Source of the DNA: Planococcus sp. MB-3u-03
GTDB lineage: Bacteria > Bacillota > Bacilli > Bacillales_A > Planococcaceae
NCBI RefSeq assembly: GCF_002833405.1
Contig: NZ_CP025135.1
Coordinates: forward strand, 2,337,501 to 2,401,500
Length of the DNA stretch: 64,000 bases
Direction of reading: 5' to 3'
Numbering within the stretch: the stretch's first letter is position 1; every line of letters starts with the position of its first letter. Shown here one piece after another: positions 10,155 through 18,757 of the stretch. The notes under the pieces are model-generated. The model saw only the letters and a list, made by a program, of their open reading frames with translations, was not told the DNA's origin and did no database searches. Both the position numbers and the translations under genes were made by a program.

Positions 10155-11027
10155 GTGGTGGTCCGGAAATTCCAACTGAAGAATATGGTGGATGCCCTCT
10201 GCCAGACAGCGGAAGTCAGTCGAAGTGGCTACTATGCTTGGCTGAAGAAAGTGGAACAGCACGCCATTCGCGAAGAACAGGACTATGAAGATTACCTGTT
10301 GCTGAAAAGCATCTACGATGCGCATCGTGGGAAAGTCGGGTATCGCACCTTTTACATGATCCTTACGGAACTGCTGGAAACCCCGATGAATCACAAGAAG
10401 ATTCTGCGCCTTATGCGCAAATTCAATCTCTTTGCCAAAATCCGGCGAGCGAATCCTTATAAGCAAATCGCCAAAGCCACACAGGAACACGCCGTCTGTC
10501 CAAACCTGTTAGACCGTAAGTTTAAACTAGACGAACCCGGCAAGGTCTTCGTCACGGATATCACGTATCTACCGAACCGGTCGGGACAAATGGCGTATCT
10601 GTCCGCTGTAAAAGATATCGCCACCCGCGAAATCGTCGCCTACGAAGTGACGACGACGCTTACGATGGAAATTGTGTACCGCACGTTACAAAAACTGAAG
10701 GAAGCATTGGATGACAATGTTCACCCGGAAGCGATGATCCATTCCGATCAAGGCTTCCACTACACCCACCCCGAATACCAACGACGCGTGAAGAAAATGA
10801 AATTGACCCAATCGATGTCCCGCAGGGGCAACTGTCTCGACAACGCCCCCATCGAATCGTTTTTTGGTCACTTTAAAGATGAAGTCGAGTTTAAACAAGC
10901 GACCAGCCTAGCCGAATTAAAGGGGCTGGTGGATGAATACATGGAGTATTACAACGGAACGCGCAAACAATGGAACCTAAAAAAGATGACTCCGGCACAA
11001 TACCGAAGTCATCTAATCGCAGCCTAG
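10155..11027 (+). CDS. IS3-family transposase OrfB (DDE recombinase)
   Basis: OrfB (290 residues from the GTG at 10155; about 23 more when read through the frameshift) catalyses transposition. It has an HTH_21 segment (GYRTFYMILTEL, KKILRLMRKFNL) and an rve core with the DDE residues: VFVTDITYLP (Asp about 126), IHSDQGFHYTHPEY (Asp about 195) and NCLDNAPIESFFGHFK (Glu about 236). The C-terminal YYNGTRKQWNLKKMTPAQYR is standard for the family. There is no good ribosome site at the GTG, which supports expression as OrfAB. Confidence 0.93.
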   Translation: MVVRKFQLKNMVDALCQTAEVSRSGYYAWLKKVEQHAIREEQDYEDYLLLKSIYDAHRGKVGYRTFYMILTELLETPMNHKKILRLMRKFNLFAKIRRANPYKQIAKATQEHAVCPNLLDRKFKLDEPGKVFVTDITYLPNRSGQMAYLSAVKDIATREIVAYEVTTTLTMEIVYRTLQKLKEALDDNVHPEAMIHSDQGFHYTHPEYQRRVKKMKLTQSMSRRGNCLDNAPIESFFGHFKDEVEFKQATSLAELKGLVDEYMEYYNGTRKQWNLKKMTPAQYRSHLIAA

Positions 11028-11076
11028 CTGCCGGGTGCTTTTATTAAATCGTCCACTAAATGGGGCTCAGTTCATC

Positions 11077-11087
11077 GGCTAGGGTTT
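11077..11087. terminator. Right arm of the terminator split by the IS element
   Basis: GGCTAGGGTTT is complementary to 9577-9587. The stop codon of the GNAT gene (TAG on the minus strand, 11079-11081) lies in this arm. Confidence 0.75.
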
Positions 11088-11636
11088 CTTTCGTTCCATC
11101 TGCTGGCGACCGACCCGCATGAACCACACGGGCCGCGTGATTTCCGAAACTTCCTCCACGCGCCGGACGATTTCAAATCCGACTTTTTCGTAGGCACGGA
11201 TTGCAGGCTTGTTGCGGATATCAGGATCAGTGACGCAGCAAGTCACTGATCCGTCGCGAAACACCACGTCCTCCAAAAAGCGCCGGATGATCGCTTGGCC
11301 GAAGCCTTTGCCGCGGTAAGCGGGCGACCCGATGAGAATATCCAGGCCAGCTGCACGCTGCAATTCCTGAAACTGTTCACTGCCCGGATAATCGCTCCAG
11401 CGAAATGTCTGGATATAGCCGATCGGTTCTTCCAGATAATAGATAAGATATGGTTCAGTGGGATCCTTCCCTTTGATGCTGCCGACAAATTCACGCACGA
11501 ATTCCCCATAAGTACCATTATAGCTGTACCCCCAAAAACGGTTGATCTGCGGTTCTTTCGTGATCCATTCGTAGAGTTGCGGCAAATGTTCCCGCCGCAA
11601 ACGTTCGAAACTGACATGTTCAACTTGCAAGGCCAT
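11079..11636 (-). CDS. GNAT-family acetyltransferase, AAC(6')-like
   Basis: The 185-residue cytosolic protein looks like the AAC(6')/Acetyltransf_8 branch of GNAT N-acetyltransferases. Visible features are the central LDILIGSPAYRGKGFGQAIIRRFLEDVVF segment (motif A with Arg-Gly-Lys-Gly for acetyl-CoA, about residues 98-125) and DPDIRNKPAIRAYEKVGFEIV (motif B, about 138-158). Family members acetylate aminoglycosides or related amines, but many chromosomal copies have no known substrate, so resistance should not be assumed. GGAGGG precedes the ATG. It converges on the MBL gene across the IS. Confidence 0.8.
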   Translation of the reverse strand: MALQVEHVSFERLRREHLPQLYEWITKEPQINRFWGYSYNGTYGEFVREFVGSIKGKDPTEPYLIYYLEEPIGYIQTFRWSDYPGSEQFQELQRAAGLDILIGSPAYRGKGFGQAIIRRFLEDVVFRDGSVTCCVTDPDIRNKPAIRAYEKVGFEIVRRVEEVSEITRPVWFMRVGRQQMERKKP

Positions 11637-11661
11637 GAAGCATCCCTCCCCGTGGTCGCGG

Positions 11662-12303
11662 CTACTCCCGGTCTTTATCTACCGGCGGCCGCAAATATTC
11701 CTCCAAATGCTCATTCGGCAACGAAAACATCGATTCTACAGGCGAATAATTCCCGGCAAGCCGACCGATCGGCGCGAGCTTTTTCGTATCGATCCGTCCC
11801 TTGTCATATAATTCATCCTGGATGTGATAGCGCAGCACTTTGCCGATGACGAGATGATCGTCGCCAAGCGGAATGACCTGCACCAGCTCACATTCCATGC
11901 CGACGGGCGATTCTTTCACGCGCGGTACTGAAACCACTTCAGATGAGATAGGTGTCAATCCTACATATTCAAATTCATCGACCTCCGGCGCGACATGCTC
12001 GCCACTTTTCGCCATTTCATTCGCGAGTGGTGCAGAAACGATGTTGACGACAAACTCGCCCCGCTCCCGGATATTCGTCAGGGTGTCTTTCACTGTGCCC
12101 TTCCTTGCTTCGACCCCTTCTCCGATTGAAAAAATCAGCATCGGCGGATTGCGCGAAGCGACTGTAAAAAAACTGAAAGGCGCCAAATTCAGCTCGCCGC
12201 CCGATGATACGGATGATACCCAGGCAATCGGCCGCGGCAATACGCTGCCGATCAGCAGTTTATAATTTTCCTTGCTCGTTTGTTGTGTAGGATCGATAAT
12301 CAC
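11662..12303 (-). CDS. Flavin reductase-like FMN-binding protein
   Basis: The 213-residue protein has the flavin reductase-like split-barrel domain: SVLPRPIAWVSSV (about 18-30), NLAPFSFFTVASRNPPMLIFSIG (about 40-62), TLTNIRERGEFVVNIV, and the conserved GRLAGNYS near the C-terminus. Such proteins bind FMN and reduce flavin with NAD(P)H or form part of a two-component oxygenase; no oxygenase partner is adjacent. The start is GTG 12303 with GGGAG nine bases upstream. It lies 25 bases upstream of the GNAT gene and may be co-transcribed with it. Confidence 0.85.
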   Translation of the reverse strand: MIIDPTQQTSKENYKLLIGSVLPRPIAWVSSVSSGGELNLAPFSFFTVASRNPPMLIFSIGEGVEARKGTVKDTLTNIRERGEFVVNIVSAPLANEMAKSGEHVAPEVDEFEYVGLTPISSEVVSVPRVKESPVGMECELVQVIPLGDDHLVIGKVLRYHIQDELYDKGRIDTKKLAPIGRLAGNYSPVESMFSLPNEHLEEYLRPPVDKDRE

Positions 12304-12321
12304 GAATGTCCACTCCCTTTT

Positions 12322-12618
12322 CTATTCCTCCGAACCGTTATGCTTCGCATGATCGATCGACTTCTGAAGCAAATAGCCGAATAGAGAAATTCCCGCCAAA
12401 TACGGCAGGATCATCATGCCGAAACCGGTCCCGAACTCTTCCATAGTTCCCATAGCCTGAAGATACAGCCCCCATGCTATGTAAAGTACATACCCGACTG
12501 CCACGAAACCAAGCCAGATATATCGCTTTAACCACCATGGCAATAATAGCGGCGCCAGCAAAAATACACCCAATTGGATGTGGCCCATCCATTCATATAC
12601 AAACTCCACCGCTTTCAC
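12322..12618 (-). CDS. Small membrane protein of unknown function
   Basis: The 98-residue protein has three hydrophobic stretches (about 15-33, 35-55 and 65-85) and a short polar tail (KSIDHAKHNGSEE). I do not recognise the family. The start is uncertain: GTG 12618 has GGAG only one base away, while the GTG three codons later has better spacing. It precedes the flavin reductase gene by 18 bases and is probably in the same transcript. Confidence 0.6.
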   Translation of the reverse strand: MKAVEFVYEWMGHIQLGVFLLAPLLLPWWLKRYIWLGFVAVGYVLYIAWGLYLQAMGTMEEFGTGFGMMILPYLAGISLFGYLLQKSIDHAKHNGSEE

Positions 12619-12867
12619 GCTCCAGCCCTTATGGAATCATCAAGCCCAATCTCCAGTGCCGCCCAACCCAGTTTCTCATTCTTTAAGATAAGTTTAAACT
12701 TTCGCCATAAAGCAGCTTTAACCCTTTTTATGTGAGTTTTTTCCTGCAAAAAACACAAATTTTTATGCAAGTATAGTTTACGATGAACCCAATTATTACG
12801 CGCTCCGAATCACTAAAATAGGCCAAGAAAATAGGTATGTTTTCTGTCATTTCTGACAATATAGGTT

Positions 12868-12900
12868 TATAATACAGTTAATAATTAGGGAGGTGTCCTA
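12868..12900 (+). promoter_or_regulatory. Probable -10 and ribosome site of the DUF2157 gene
   Basis: TATAAT (12868-12873) is a perfect -10, but the hexamer 17 bp upstream (TGTCAT) is a poor -35. GGGAGG at 12888-12893 lies eight bases before ATG 12902. The rest of 12619-12867 shows no gene. Confidence 0.5.
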
Positions 12901-12901
12901 T

Positions 12902-14074
12902 ATGGAATGGGAACGCAAGCTCGCCCAATGGCGTGCGGAAGGGCTCATCGACCAAGAGACGGCCGAACGCATCCAGGCGTTTGAAACCCGTCAGCCGAAA
13001 AAACGCAAACTGCCTCTTTTGCTCATCATCGGCTTAATCTTTTTCGCGCTCGCCGTCTTCAGTTTTATCGCCGCTAACTGGCAAGCCATACCGGCTATCG
13101 CGAAAGTCGGCATGGTCGTATTGCTCATGTGGATTTTCTATGTGCTCGCCCATTTCGCCGAGAAAAAACATTTTGGCCATCCCGTTATTTTCCGCATACT
13201 CGGTTATGTGATGTTCGGGGCAAGTTTAATCGTGACCGGCCAAACTTTCCATCTCGGAACCGGTTCCAGCATCGTGCCTTGGGCGTTGTTCATTGCCGCC
13301 ATCGCCCATTTCTTCATCTGGCGCCATGCCGCATTCACCGTATTGGCGTTCATTAGCGGAATCACCATCCTGACCTCGGCAGCTCCCGGCATCGGCTTGA
13401 TCGAATGGCTGCTGTTCATCGCCGTTACGCTCGCTTGGTTCTTCCTGAGCAAAGATGGGCCGACGATGATCTTCAGCTGGCTCTTGCTGTTCGGTTCCGG
13501 TTTTCTCGTTTGGAGCATATGGGACATCGACAGCCCGCTCGTGCCGATCTGGACCTTGTTCGCGCTGACCTTGCTCTTGTTGCTGATCCCGCAAGACAAG
13601 CAGAAACTATTGAGCCCACTTTATCTGATCGTTGGGGGGATCCAGCTGATCGTCTTCCTGGCGATCCGCGGGGAAAGCGATATGACTTTCGCCGAATTGA
13701 CCATGCCTGAATCGATCGCTCTTGCAGTAGCGGGGGCTGCAGTGCTCGCACTCGCCTACTTCCGCGAACGCCATTTGATGTGGCTCGGCGTACTCGGGCT
13801 TGTCGGTTTCATGCTCTTCGATGAAACGGCCATCGCCTTGGCCATCGTTGCGGAATTGACTGCGCTCGCCTATTTGATCATCGCTCAGCGTCAAGATCAG
13901 CCGCTCGCTTTGGGCTTCGTTTATTTCATCGTCGTCCAATTCGTCATCTATGTCATCTATGCGTGGGAACGGCTCGACATGTCGCTGTTCTTCCTGATCG
14001 GCGCCATCCTGTTGTTCGTGCTATCAGGCATCGCCTGGTGGCTTAACCGCAAGAAAGAAGGTGCAGTGACATGA
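12902..14074 (+). CDS. DUF2157 polytopic membrane protein
   Basis: The 390-residue protein starts with a soluble helical segment (WERKLAQWRAEGLIDQETAERIQAFE, the DUF2157 signature) followed by about eleven or twelve membrane helices from residue 40 to the end. The function of the family is unknown. ATG 12902 is supported by GGGAGG; an upstream in-frame GTG overlaps that ribosome site. The stop overlaps the start of the next gene by four bases (ATGA), so the two are translationally coupled. DUF2157 and GDYXXLXY proteins often occur side by side. Confidence 0.88.
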   Translation: MEWERKLAQWRAEGLIDQETAERIQAFETRQPKKRKLPLLLIIGLIFFALAVFSFIAANWQAIPAIAKVGMVVLLMWIFYVLAHFAEKKHFGHPVIFRILGYVMFGASLIVTGQTFHLGTGSSIVPWALFIAAIAHFFIWRHAAFTVLAFISGITILTSAAPGIGLIEWLLFIAVTLAWFFLSKDGPTMIFSWLLLFGSGFLVWSIWDIDSPLVPIWTLFALTLLLLLIPQDKQKLLSPLYLIVGGIQLIVFLAIRGESDMTFAELTMPESIALAVAGAAVLALAYFRERHLMWLGVLGLVGFMLFDETAIALAIVAELTALAYLIIAQRQDQPLALGFVYFIVVQFVIYVIYAWERLDMSLFFLIGAILLFVLSGIAWWLNRKKEGAVT

Positions 14075-14517
14075 AGAAATGGCTAATGCCTGCCTTGCAG
14101 ACCGCTTTCGTCGCATTGCTCGTCGTCAGCTTCTACGCCACTTCCTGGTTCGGCGATCAATACTTATTGCGTGCCGAACCATTCGACCCGTTCGATCCGT
14201 TCTACGGTGAATACGTCATGCTGCAGTATCCGGATCTCGACGCGCCTGCCGGAATTTCCGACGGCGCCGTCTACTTCACCTTGATGGCAGGCGAAGATGG
14301 CTACGCCGTCATCGACCGCATCGAGGAGCAGCCGTTCTTCGGCGCCATCAACGGCAGCAAATACGACCGCCGCGTTGTCGCGCCGCAGCTTGAAAACTTT
14401 TATGTCGAGCAAGGCCGCGGCCCTGAACTTGAAGAAGCGGTCGATCTCGAAGTCACCATTGACGTTGCACCTTGGGGTTCCATCCGTCCAGTCAGCATTG
14501 CTCCAAGAGAAGAATGA
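14071..14517 (+). CDS. GDYXXLXY-domain membrane-anchored protein
   Basis: The 148-residue protein has one N-terminal membrane segment (about 7-24) and an extracytoplasmic domain containing YGEYVMLQYPDL near residue 48, a variant of the GDYXXLXY family motif (here GEY instead of GDY). The C-terminal half is acidic and contains RRVVAPQLENFYVEQGRGPELEEA, a conserved part of the family. It is coupled to the DUF2157 protein and probably forms a complex with it in the membrane; function unknown. Confidence 0.85.
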   Translation: MKKWLMPALQTAFVALLVVSFYATSWFGDQYLLRAEPFDPFDPFYGEYVMLQYPDLDAPAGISDGAVYFTLMAGEDGYAVIDRIEEQPFFGAINGSKYDRRVVAPQLENFYVEQGRGPELEEAVDLEVTIDVAPWGSIRPVSIAPREE

Positions 14518-14527
14518 TGGCATAAAC

Positions 14528-14557
14528 AAAACCCGGCATGCAGCATGCCGGGTTTTT
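14528..14557. terminator. Bidirectional terminator between convergent units
   Basis: AAAACCCGGCATG / CATGCCGGGTTTTT forms a strong stem with A and T runs on both sides. It separates the DUF2157 pair from the polysaccharide operon that ends at 14612. Confidence 0.9.
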
Positions 14558-14611
14558 CGTTTGGCTTAAATCCGTTTTGCAATCAGGAAACAGATTATGT
14601 GCAGGCACATT

Positions 14612-15790
14612 TCACTGCGCTTCGCCGAGCACACTCGACCGTTCCAATAGGCAGCTTCGGTAATATTGATCCATCTCTTCCCACAAGGCTTCATTGCTGA
14701 AATTCTGGCGCACCCATTGCTGGCCTGCTGCCCCCAAGACTTCGCGCAATTCAGGATCGCTGATCAACTTATCCAGTTTCTCCATAACATCTGCGTGGCT
14801 GTCGGGATCGACCAAATAACCGGTCTCGCCGTCCACTAAGGTATCGCGCGCGCCCGTGACGTCCGCTGCAATGACAGGTATTCCCGTCAGTGCCGCTTCC
14901 GCCGACACATTGCCGAACCCTTCACGCTTTGTCAGGAATAAAAACAAATCCATCAAATGATAAAACGGCACCGGATCCAATTGGTAATCTTCGTGGACGA
15001 TGTGCGGATGAGCGGTGATCGTCTTACACGTCCACTCGGACACTGCATCCGCCGATTCGTAATCGCCGACGATCAGCAGCCGCAAATTCGGGTGACGTGC
15101 GTGCAGCTCGGTGAATGCACGCACCGTTTCGTCGATGCCCTTGTCTTTTGTGATCCGCCCCATCGATCCGAGCACAAGTTCCTCGCCGGTCCATCCATAT
15201 GCTTGGCGCTTTTCCACCACACGCCTTTTCATCTCTTCGTCTAGTTCAAAACGATGCAGATCAAAGCCGTTGACGCTGCCGTGCCCGAGAATCTTGATTT
15301 TACCTGCTGGGGCGATGCCAAGTTCGACAATCTGGCGCTTCAGGCTCGGCGATACCGCAAGCAGGTGGGTCGACGATGCCGCGGCGATTTTCTCTGCCAT
15401 CAACAGGATTTGCCGCTTGATGCCCCCGGTCGTCTCGAGGCGTAAACCCAGCACATTGTAGATGCGTACCGGCACCCTGCAGAAATAAGCAGCGAGTGAT
15501 ACAATCAGCCCCGCCTTCGGTGTTCCGGCATTGACGATATCCGGTTTTTCGGAGCGGATGACGCGGATGCAGGCGAACAGCGACTCCAAGTCTTGCTTTA
15601 AGGCAATTTCGCGTTCCATATTGACGTGCAGCACCTTCACGCCTTCTTCCTGTTCAAAGATTTCCGCGTAGCTTCCTTCTGAACTCAACGCTTTTACTTC
15701 ATAGCCGCGCGTTTCCAATGTCTTTAATTGCCCCTTCACCAACTGCAGGCTTTGGGCAATGGTCATGGCGTGCAACACTTTCGCTGACAT
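14612..15790 (-). CDS. GT4-type glycosyltransferase (last gene of polysaccharide operon)
   Basis: The 392-residue enzyme has the GT-B fold of glycosyltransferase families 1/4. The N-terminal acceptor domain includes NAGTPKAGLIVSLAAY and the C-terminal donor domain has LGSMGRITKDKGIDE (about 200-214) and LFLFLTKREGFGNVSAEAALTGIPVIAADVTGARD (about 290-325), with the EX7E-type Glu residues in REGFGN...EAAL. It should transfer a sugar from a nucleotide donor to the growing lipid-linked repeat on the cytoplasmic side. ATG 15790 has AGGGAG nine bases upstream and is preferred over a longer frame that would overlap the HPr-kinase-like gene. It is a close paralogue of the enzyme at 16929-18107. Confidence 0.9.
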   Translation of the reverse strand: MSAKVLHAMTIAQSLQLVKGQLKTLETRGYEVKALSSEGSYAEIFEQEEGVKVLHVNMEREIALKQDLESLFACIRVIRSEKPDIVNAGTPKAGLIVSLAAYFCRVPVRIYNVLGLRLETTGGIKRQILLMAEKIAAASSTHLLAVSPSLKRQIVELGIAPAGKIKILGHGSVNGFDLHRFELDEEMKRRVVEKRQAYGWTGEELVLGSMGRITKDKGIDETVRAFTELHARHPNLRLLIVGDYESADAVSEWTCKTITAHPHIVHEDYQLDPVPFYHLMDLFLFLTKREGFGNVSAEAALTGIPVIAADVTGARDTLVDGETGYLVDPDSHADVMEKLDKLISDPELREVLGAAGQQWVRQNFSNEALWEEMDQYYRSCLLERSSVLGEAQ

Positions 15791-15806
15791 GATGGACCGC
15801 TCCCTT

Positions 15807-16883
15807 TCAGGCGCCTTGCACTGCTCGGGCAGGTGCAATCGGGCTGCCGATTTGTTCCAATAATTCCGCCGCATAATGAGTAGCGTTATTCTTTTTCACA
15901 GTGAATACTTTCTCGCTGCCCCGGATCAATTTCGTCAAGATTTCGCGTTCATTGGCGAGTGCTTGGTCGATTTTCAATTCCGGATTGAAGAATTCATAAG
16001 CCGTAAGAAGCGGCGAACGCAAATAGTTGAATTCATAGCGGTTCAAGTTCATCAGCTTCTGGAGCGCAACAGCTTCGGTCTGTTCTGCAACATAATCATC
16101 GCCGCGCTCGAGAATGGCGACATGCGTCACTACTTGATGGTCAAGTATTGTCTGTTCTCCGACGTATTCCGTAATCGGGTCCGGCTTTTTGAAGCTGATG
16201 TATTCCATGACTGGCAACAATTTATCGACGCGGTTCTTGATTTTGGCGCCCATTCCTTGCTCGACAGTGGAGTAATAGCGGAATGTGCTCGTCCATGGAA
16301 CGGAATGGATTGTTTTGCCGTCCGTGATGGCCAAATCCTCTGCGATGAATTCGGCGCCGTGCTCCATGCAAGCCGTCATGCTGCTCAATGTCTTGCCTGT
16401 ATCCGGCGGAGCGAACACCGTCAAGGTCGATTCATCTTTCTTGAATGCGGAACAATGAATCGGCGCATAGCCTTTTTTCAATAACAATAATGTCGCAAGA
16501 TCGGTCATGATATACCCGATGGAATGAAGGTTCATGATCCGGTGGGTGATGAGTTTATAATAAGCGCGGTTGACGATGATTTTCGGTTCGTCCGTTAAAA
16601 ACCCTTCCGCACGGATGCGCATGCGTCCTTTGCCGGCATAATTTCGTGTGTAATAGATTTTGTCCGCTCCCGGCGTGCCGCTGAAATAATGGTATTTCCC
16701 CATCGCTTCATGTTCGGCGTCATCATTGAATTCCTTCATCTCGACCTGCATGCGCACCACGCAGCGTTCATATTGTTCCATCGTGCCTTCGGGAACGTTG
16801 TGGCCGTACGACCAGCCGAAATTTTTGATATTTGTTCTGACTCCCAGTACTCCAGCAGACGCAATATAATAATATGTTTTCAA
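15807..16883 (-). CDS. HPr kinase-like P-loop protein in a polysaccharide operon
   Basis: The 358-residue protein has an unassigned N-terminal half and a P-loop in the middle (APPDTGKT, about residues 158-165) followed by FIAEDLAITDG (about 179-189), an arrangement like the HprK/P kinase core (P-loop then an acidic DD/ED motif). Similar HprK-like proteins occur in exopolysaccharide clusters, where they may phosphorylate a sugar or glycan acceptor; this is inference. The start is a TTG at 16883 with GGGGAG six bases upstream; no ATG fits. It lies between two GT4 genes with short gaps (16 and 45 bases), inside the operon. Confidence 0.7.
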   Translation of the reverse strand: MKTYYYIASAGVLGVRTNIKNFGWSYGHNVPEGTMEQYERCVVRMQVEMKEFNDDAEHEAMGKYHYFSGTPGADKIYYTRNYAGKGRMRIRAEGFLTDEPKIIVNRAYYKLITHRIMNLHSIGYIMTDLATLLLLKKGYAPIHCSAFKKDESTLTVFAPPDTGKTLSSMTACMEHGAEFIAEDLAITDGKTIHSVPWTSTFRYYSTVEQGMGAKIKNRVDKLLPVMEYISFKKPDPITEYVGEQTILDHQVVTHVAILERGDDYVAEQTEAVALQKLMNLNRYEFNYLRSPLLTAYEFFNPELKIDQALANEREILTKLIRGSEKVFTVKKNNATHYAAELLEQIGSPIAPARAVQGA

Positions 16884-16928
16884 ATGAAACTCCCCTTTTT
16901 TTTGATTTTCCCCGCATGACTCGAACCC

Positions 16929-18107
16929 TTAGTTCAATTCGCCGGCTGGTACCAGCGATTCGCCGAGGCAGTTTTTATAAAAACTGTCCAGCTCTTTCCA
17001 TAGCACCTCGTTGCTGAAATGAGCGCTTGCCCATTCCCGCCCGGCTTCCCCAAACCGCGCGCGCAAACTGTCGGATGCGATTAACTTATGGATCGTTTCT
17101 GTGATTTCCTGGAGGTTTTCAGGATCTACCAGCAAACCGGTCTTTTCGTCGACGATCGTATTGCGCGCTCCCGTGACATCGGATGCAATAACCGGCAACC
17201 CGCATAAAGCCGCTTCGATCGACACATTGCCAAAACCCTCACGTTTGGTCAGGAACACGAAAATGTCCATCAAATGGTAATACGCGACCGGATCTGGAAG
17301 AAATCCGGTTTTGATAATTTTTGGGTTGTTGTCGATTTCCCATTTCACACTTTCTTCCACTGGGTCGTCGTCCTCGTAATCGCCGACGATGAGCAAGCGC
17401 AAACGCTCGTTTTCAAGGCTTAGCAGTTTAAAGGCTGCGACCAGTTCATTGACGCCTTTGTCTCTTGTCAACCTGCCGACAAAACCGAGAATGGTATGTT
17501 CTTTGTGGATGTTGTATTGTTCACGAAGTGCCTCCTTGGCTGCCGCAATTTCCGGTGTGGCTTGGAATCTCGCAACATCAAAGCCATCACCGCTGCCTTT
17601 TCCAAGCACGCTTATTTTTTCTTCACTGGCGATGCCGAATTCGACTGCCCGCTCCCGTAAACTATCCGATACTGCCAAACAATGCGTCGCAGAAGATGCC
17701 GCAATTTTTTCCATAGTCAATAATAAATTACGCTTCCATCCCGCAGTCGTCTCCATCCGCAAGCCACGCATCGTGTAGATTCGCACAGGCACGCCGCATA
17801 TTCGCGCTGCCACAGTGACCACGAGACCGGCTTTTGGCGTGCTGGCATTGACGACTAACGGGCGTTCTTTACGAAATAACGCAATGCAGCGGGCAAGCGA
17901 TTGAAGGTCGTGAAGGGGTGAAATCCCCCTGTCCATCGGCAACTCGAGCATTTCGACTTGTTCACTTGATTGAAACTCCTCGAACCCGGGTCCTTTGGAA
18001 CTCAATGCTTTCGGCTCGAACCCCTTGTCTTTCAAGTAGCGCAATTGGCCATCCATAAAGCTCAAACTTTCCGAAACAGTGACGGCATGTATCAGTTTGG
18101 TTGTCAT
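16929..18107 (-). CDS. GT4-type glycosyltransferase
   Basis: The 392-residue GT-B enzyme is clearly paralogous to the one at 14612-15790 (shared SSKG/SSEG, NASTPKAGLVV, KRNLLLTMEKIAASSATHCLAVS, and the C-terminal LTKREGFGNVSIEAALCGLPVIASDVTGARN block). The donor site Glu residues are intact. GGAGG precedes ATG 18107. Acting after the priming transferase, it would add one sugar of the repeat unit. The two paralogues have the same length, which suggests duplication within the operon. Confidence 0.9.
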   Translation of the reverse strand: MTTKLIHAVTVSESLSFMDGQLRYLKDKGFEPKALSSKGPGFEEFQSSEQVEMLELPMDRGISPLHDLQSLARCIALFRKERPLVVNASTPKAGLVVTVAARICGVPVRIYTMRGLRMETTAGWKRNLLLTMEKIAASSATHCLAVSDSLRERAVEFGIASEEKISVLGKGSGDGFDVARFQATPEIAAAKEALREQYNIHKEHTILGFVGRLTRDKGVNELVAAFKLLSLENERLRLLIVGDYEDDDPVEESVKWEIDNNPKIIKTGFLPDPVAYYHLMDIFVFLTKREGFGNVSIEAALCGLPVIASDVTGARNTIVDEKTGLLVDPENLQEITETIHKLIASDSLRARFGEAGREWASAHFSNEVLWKELDSFYKNCLGESLVPAGELN

Positions 18108-18122
18108 GGCATTATCCTCCGC

Positions 18123-18743
18123 TCAGCTTTTTTCATAGATTTCTTCTGTCCGGAACACTTTGACTACCGTCTGCACTAAAATATACAAATCCAGGCGCAG
18201 GCTTTTGCGGTTGATGTAATCGATATCGATGTCAATTTTTTCATCCCAGCTTAAAGTGTTGCGCCCGCTCACTTGTGCGAGGCCCGTCACACCCGGTTTC
18301 ACCATCAGCCGCTGCTTCTGGTAATCGTTGTAATTGTCGGTCTGGTCGGTGACTGTGGGGCGCGGCCCGATGAATGACATATCGCCTTTGACGATGTTGA
18401 TCAGCTGGGGCAATTCATCGATGCTTGTTTTGCGGAGGATGTTGCCGATTTTTGTAATGCTCGGGTCGCCGTCGAATGGATCGATGCGGTTGCGCTTCTT
18501 ATCCCGCCCGTGCTCCATCGTCCGGAATTTATAGATGGTGAAATGCCGTCCGTAAAGGCCGCCTCGCTGCTGCTTGAACATGGCGGGCCCTTTCGACTCG
18601 ATGCGAATCAATATGGCGACTGCTAGCAATAATGGCGATAAGACCAATAACATCAAAGCGGCGAGCACGACTTCCAGCACCCTCGCCGCAGCGTTCGAGC
18701 GCTTCGGCTGCTTTTTTTCTTCACTGAAATCTCCAACAATCAT
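18123..18743 (-). CDS. Priming sugar transferase (undecaprenyl-phosphate glycosyl-1-phosphate transferase)
   Basis: The 206-residue protein is a short-form bacterial sugar transferase (Bact_transf, PF02397). It has one membrane-associated helix near residues 25-50 and the conserved blocks FKQQRGGLYGRHFTIYKFRTM (about 73-93), TSIDELPQLINIVKGDMSFIGPRP (about 123-146) and VKPGVTGLAQVSGRN. It moves a sugar-1-phosphate onto undecaprenyl phosphate to start each repeat unit at the inner leaflet. The start is ATG 18743, with GAGGAGGGG seven bases upstream; a longer version would overlap the preceding gene. Confidence 0.93.
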   Translation of the reverse strand: MIVGDFSEEKKQPKRSNAAARVLEVVLAALMLLVLSPLLLAVAILIRIESKGPAMFKQQRGGLYGRHFTIYKFRTMEHGRDKKRNRIDPFDGDPSITKIGNILRKTSIDELPQLINIVKGDMSFIGPRPTVTDQTDNYNDYQKQRLMVKPGVTGLAQVSGRNTLSWDEKIDIDIDYINRKSLRLDLYILVQTVVKVFRTEEIYEKS

Positions 18744-18757
18744 GGGCTGCCCCCTCC

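Larger units (their letters stand above)
9589..11074 (+). mobile_element. IS3-family insertion sequence (about 1486 bp)
   Basis: The element has imperfect terminal inverted repeats beginning TGAACTGA(A/G)CCCCA at both ends, and two overlapping-phase frames: orfA (HTH, 141 aa) and orfB (DDE integrase core, 290 aa). A heptamer A AAA AAG near the end of orfA fits -1 programmed frameshifting. No clean target duplication is visible: the bases beside the element are CCA on the left and TCG on the right. Both frames are intact, so the copy may be functional. It sits in the loop of a terminator hairpin. Confidence 0.92.

Noticed and set aside
9585..11078. Target-site duplication of the IS
   Set aside because: The bases next to the element (CCA and TCG) do not match, and shifting the ends by one or two bases does not produce a repeat.
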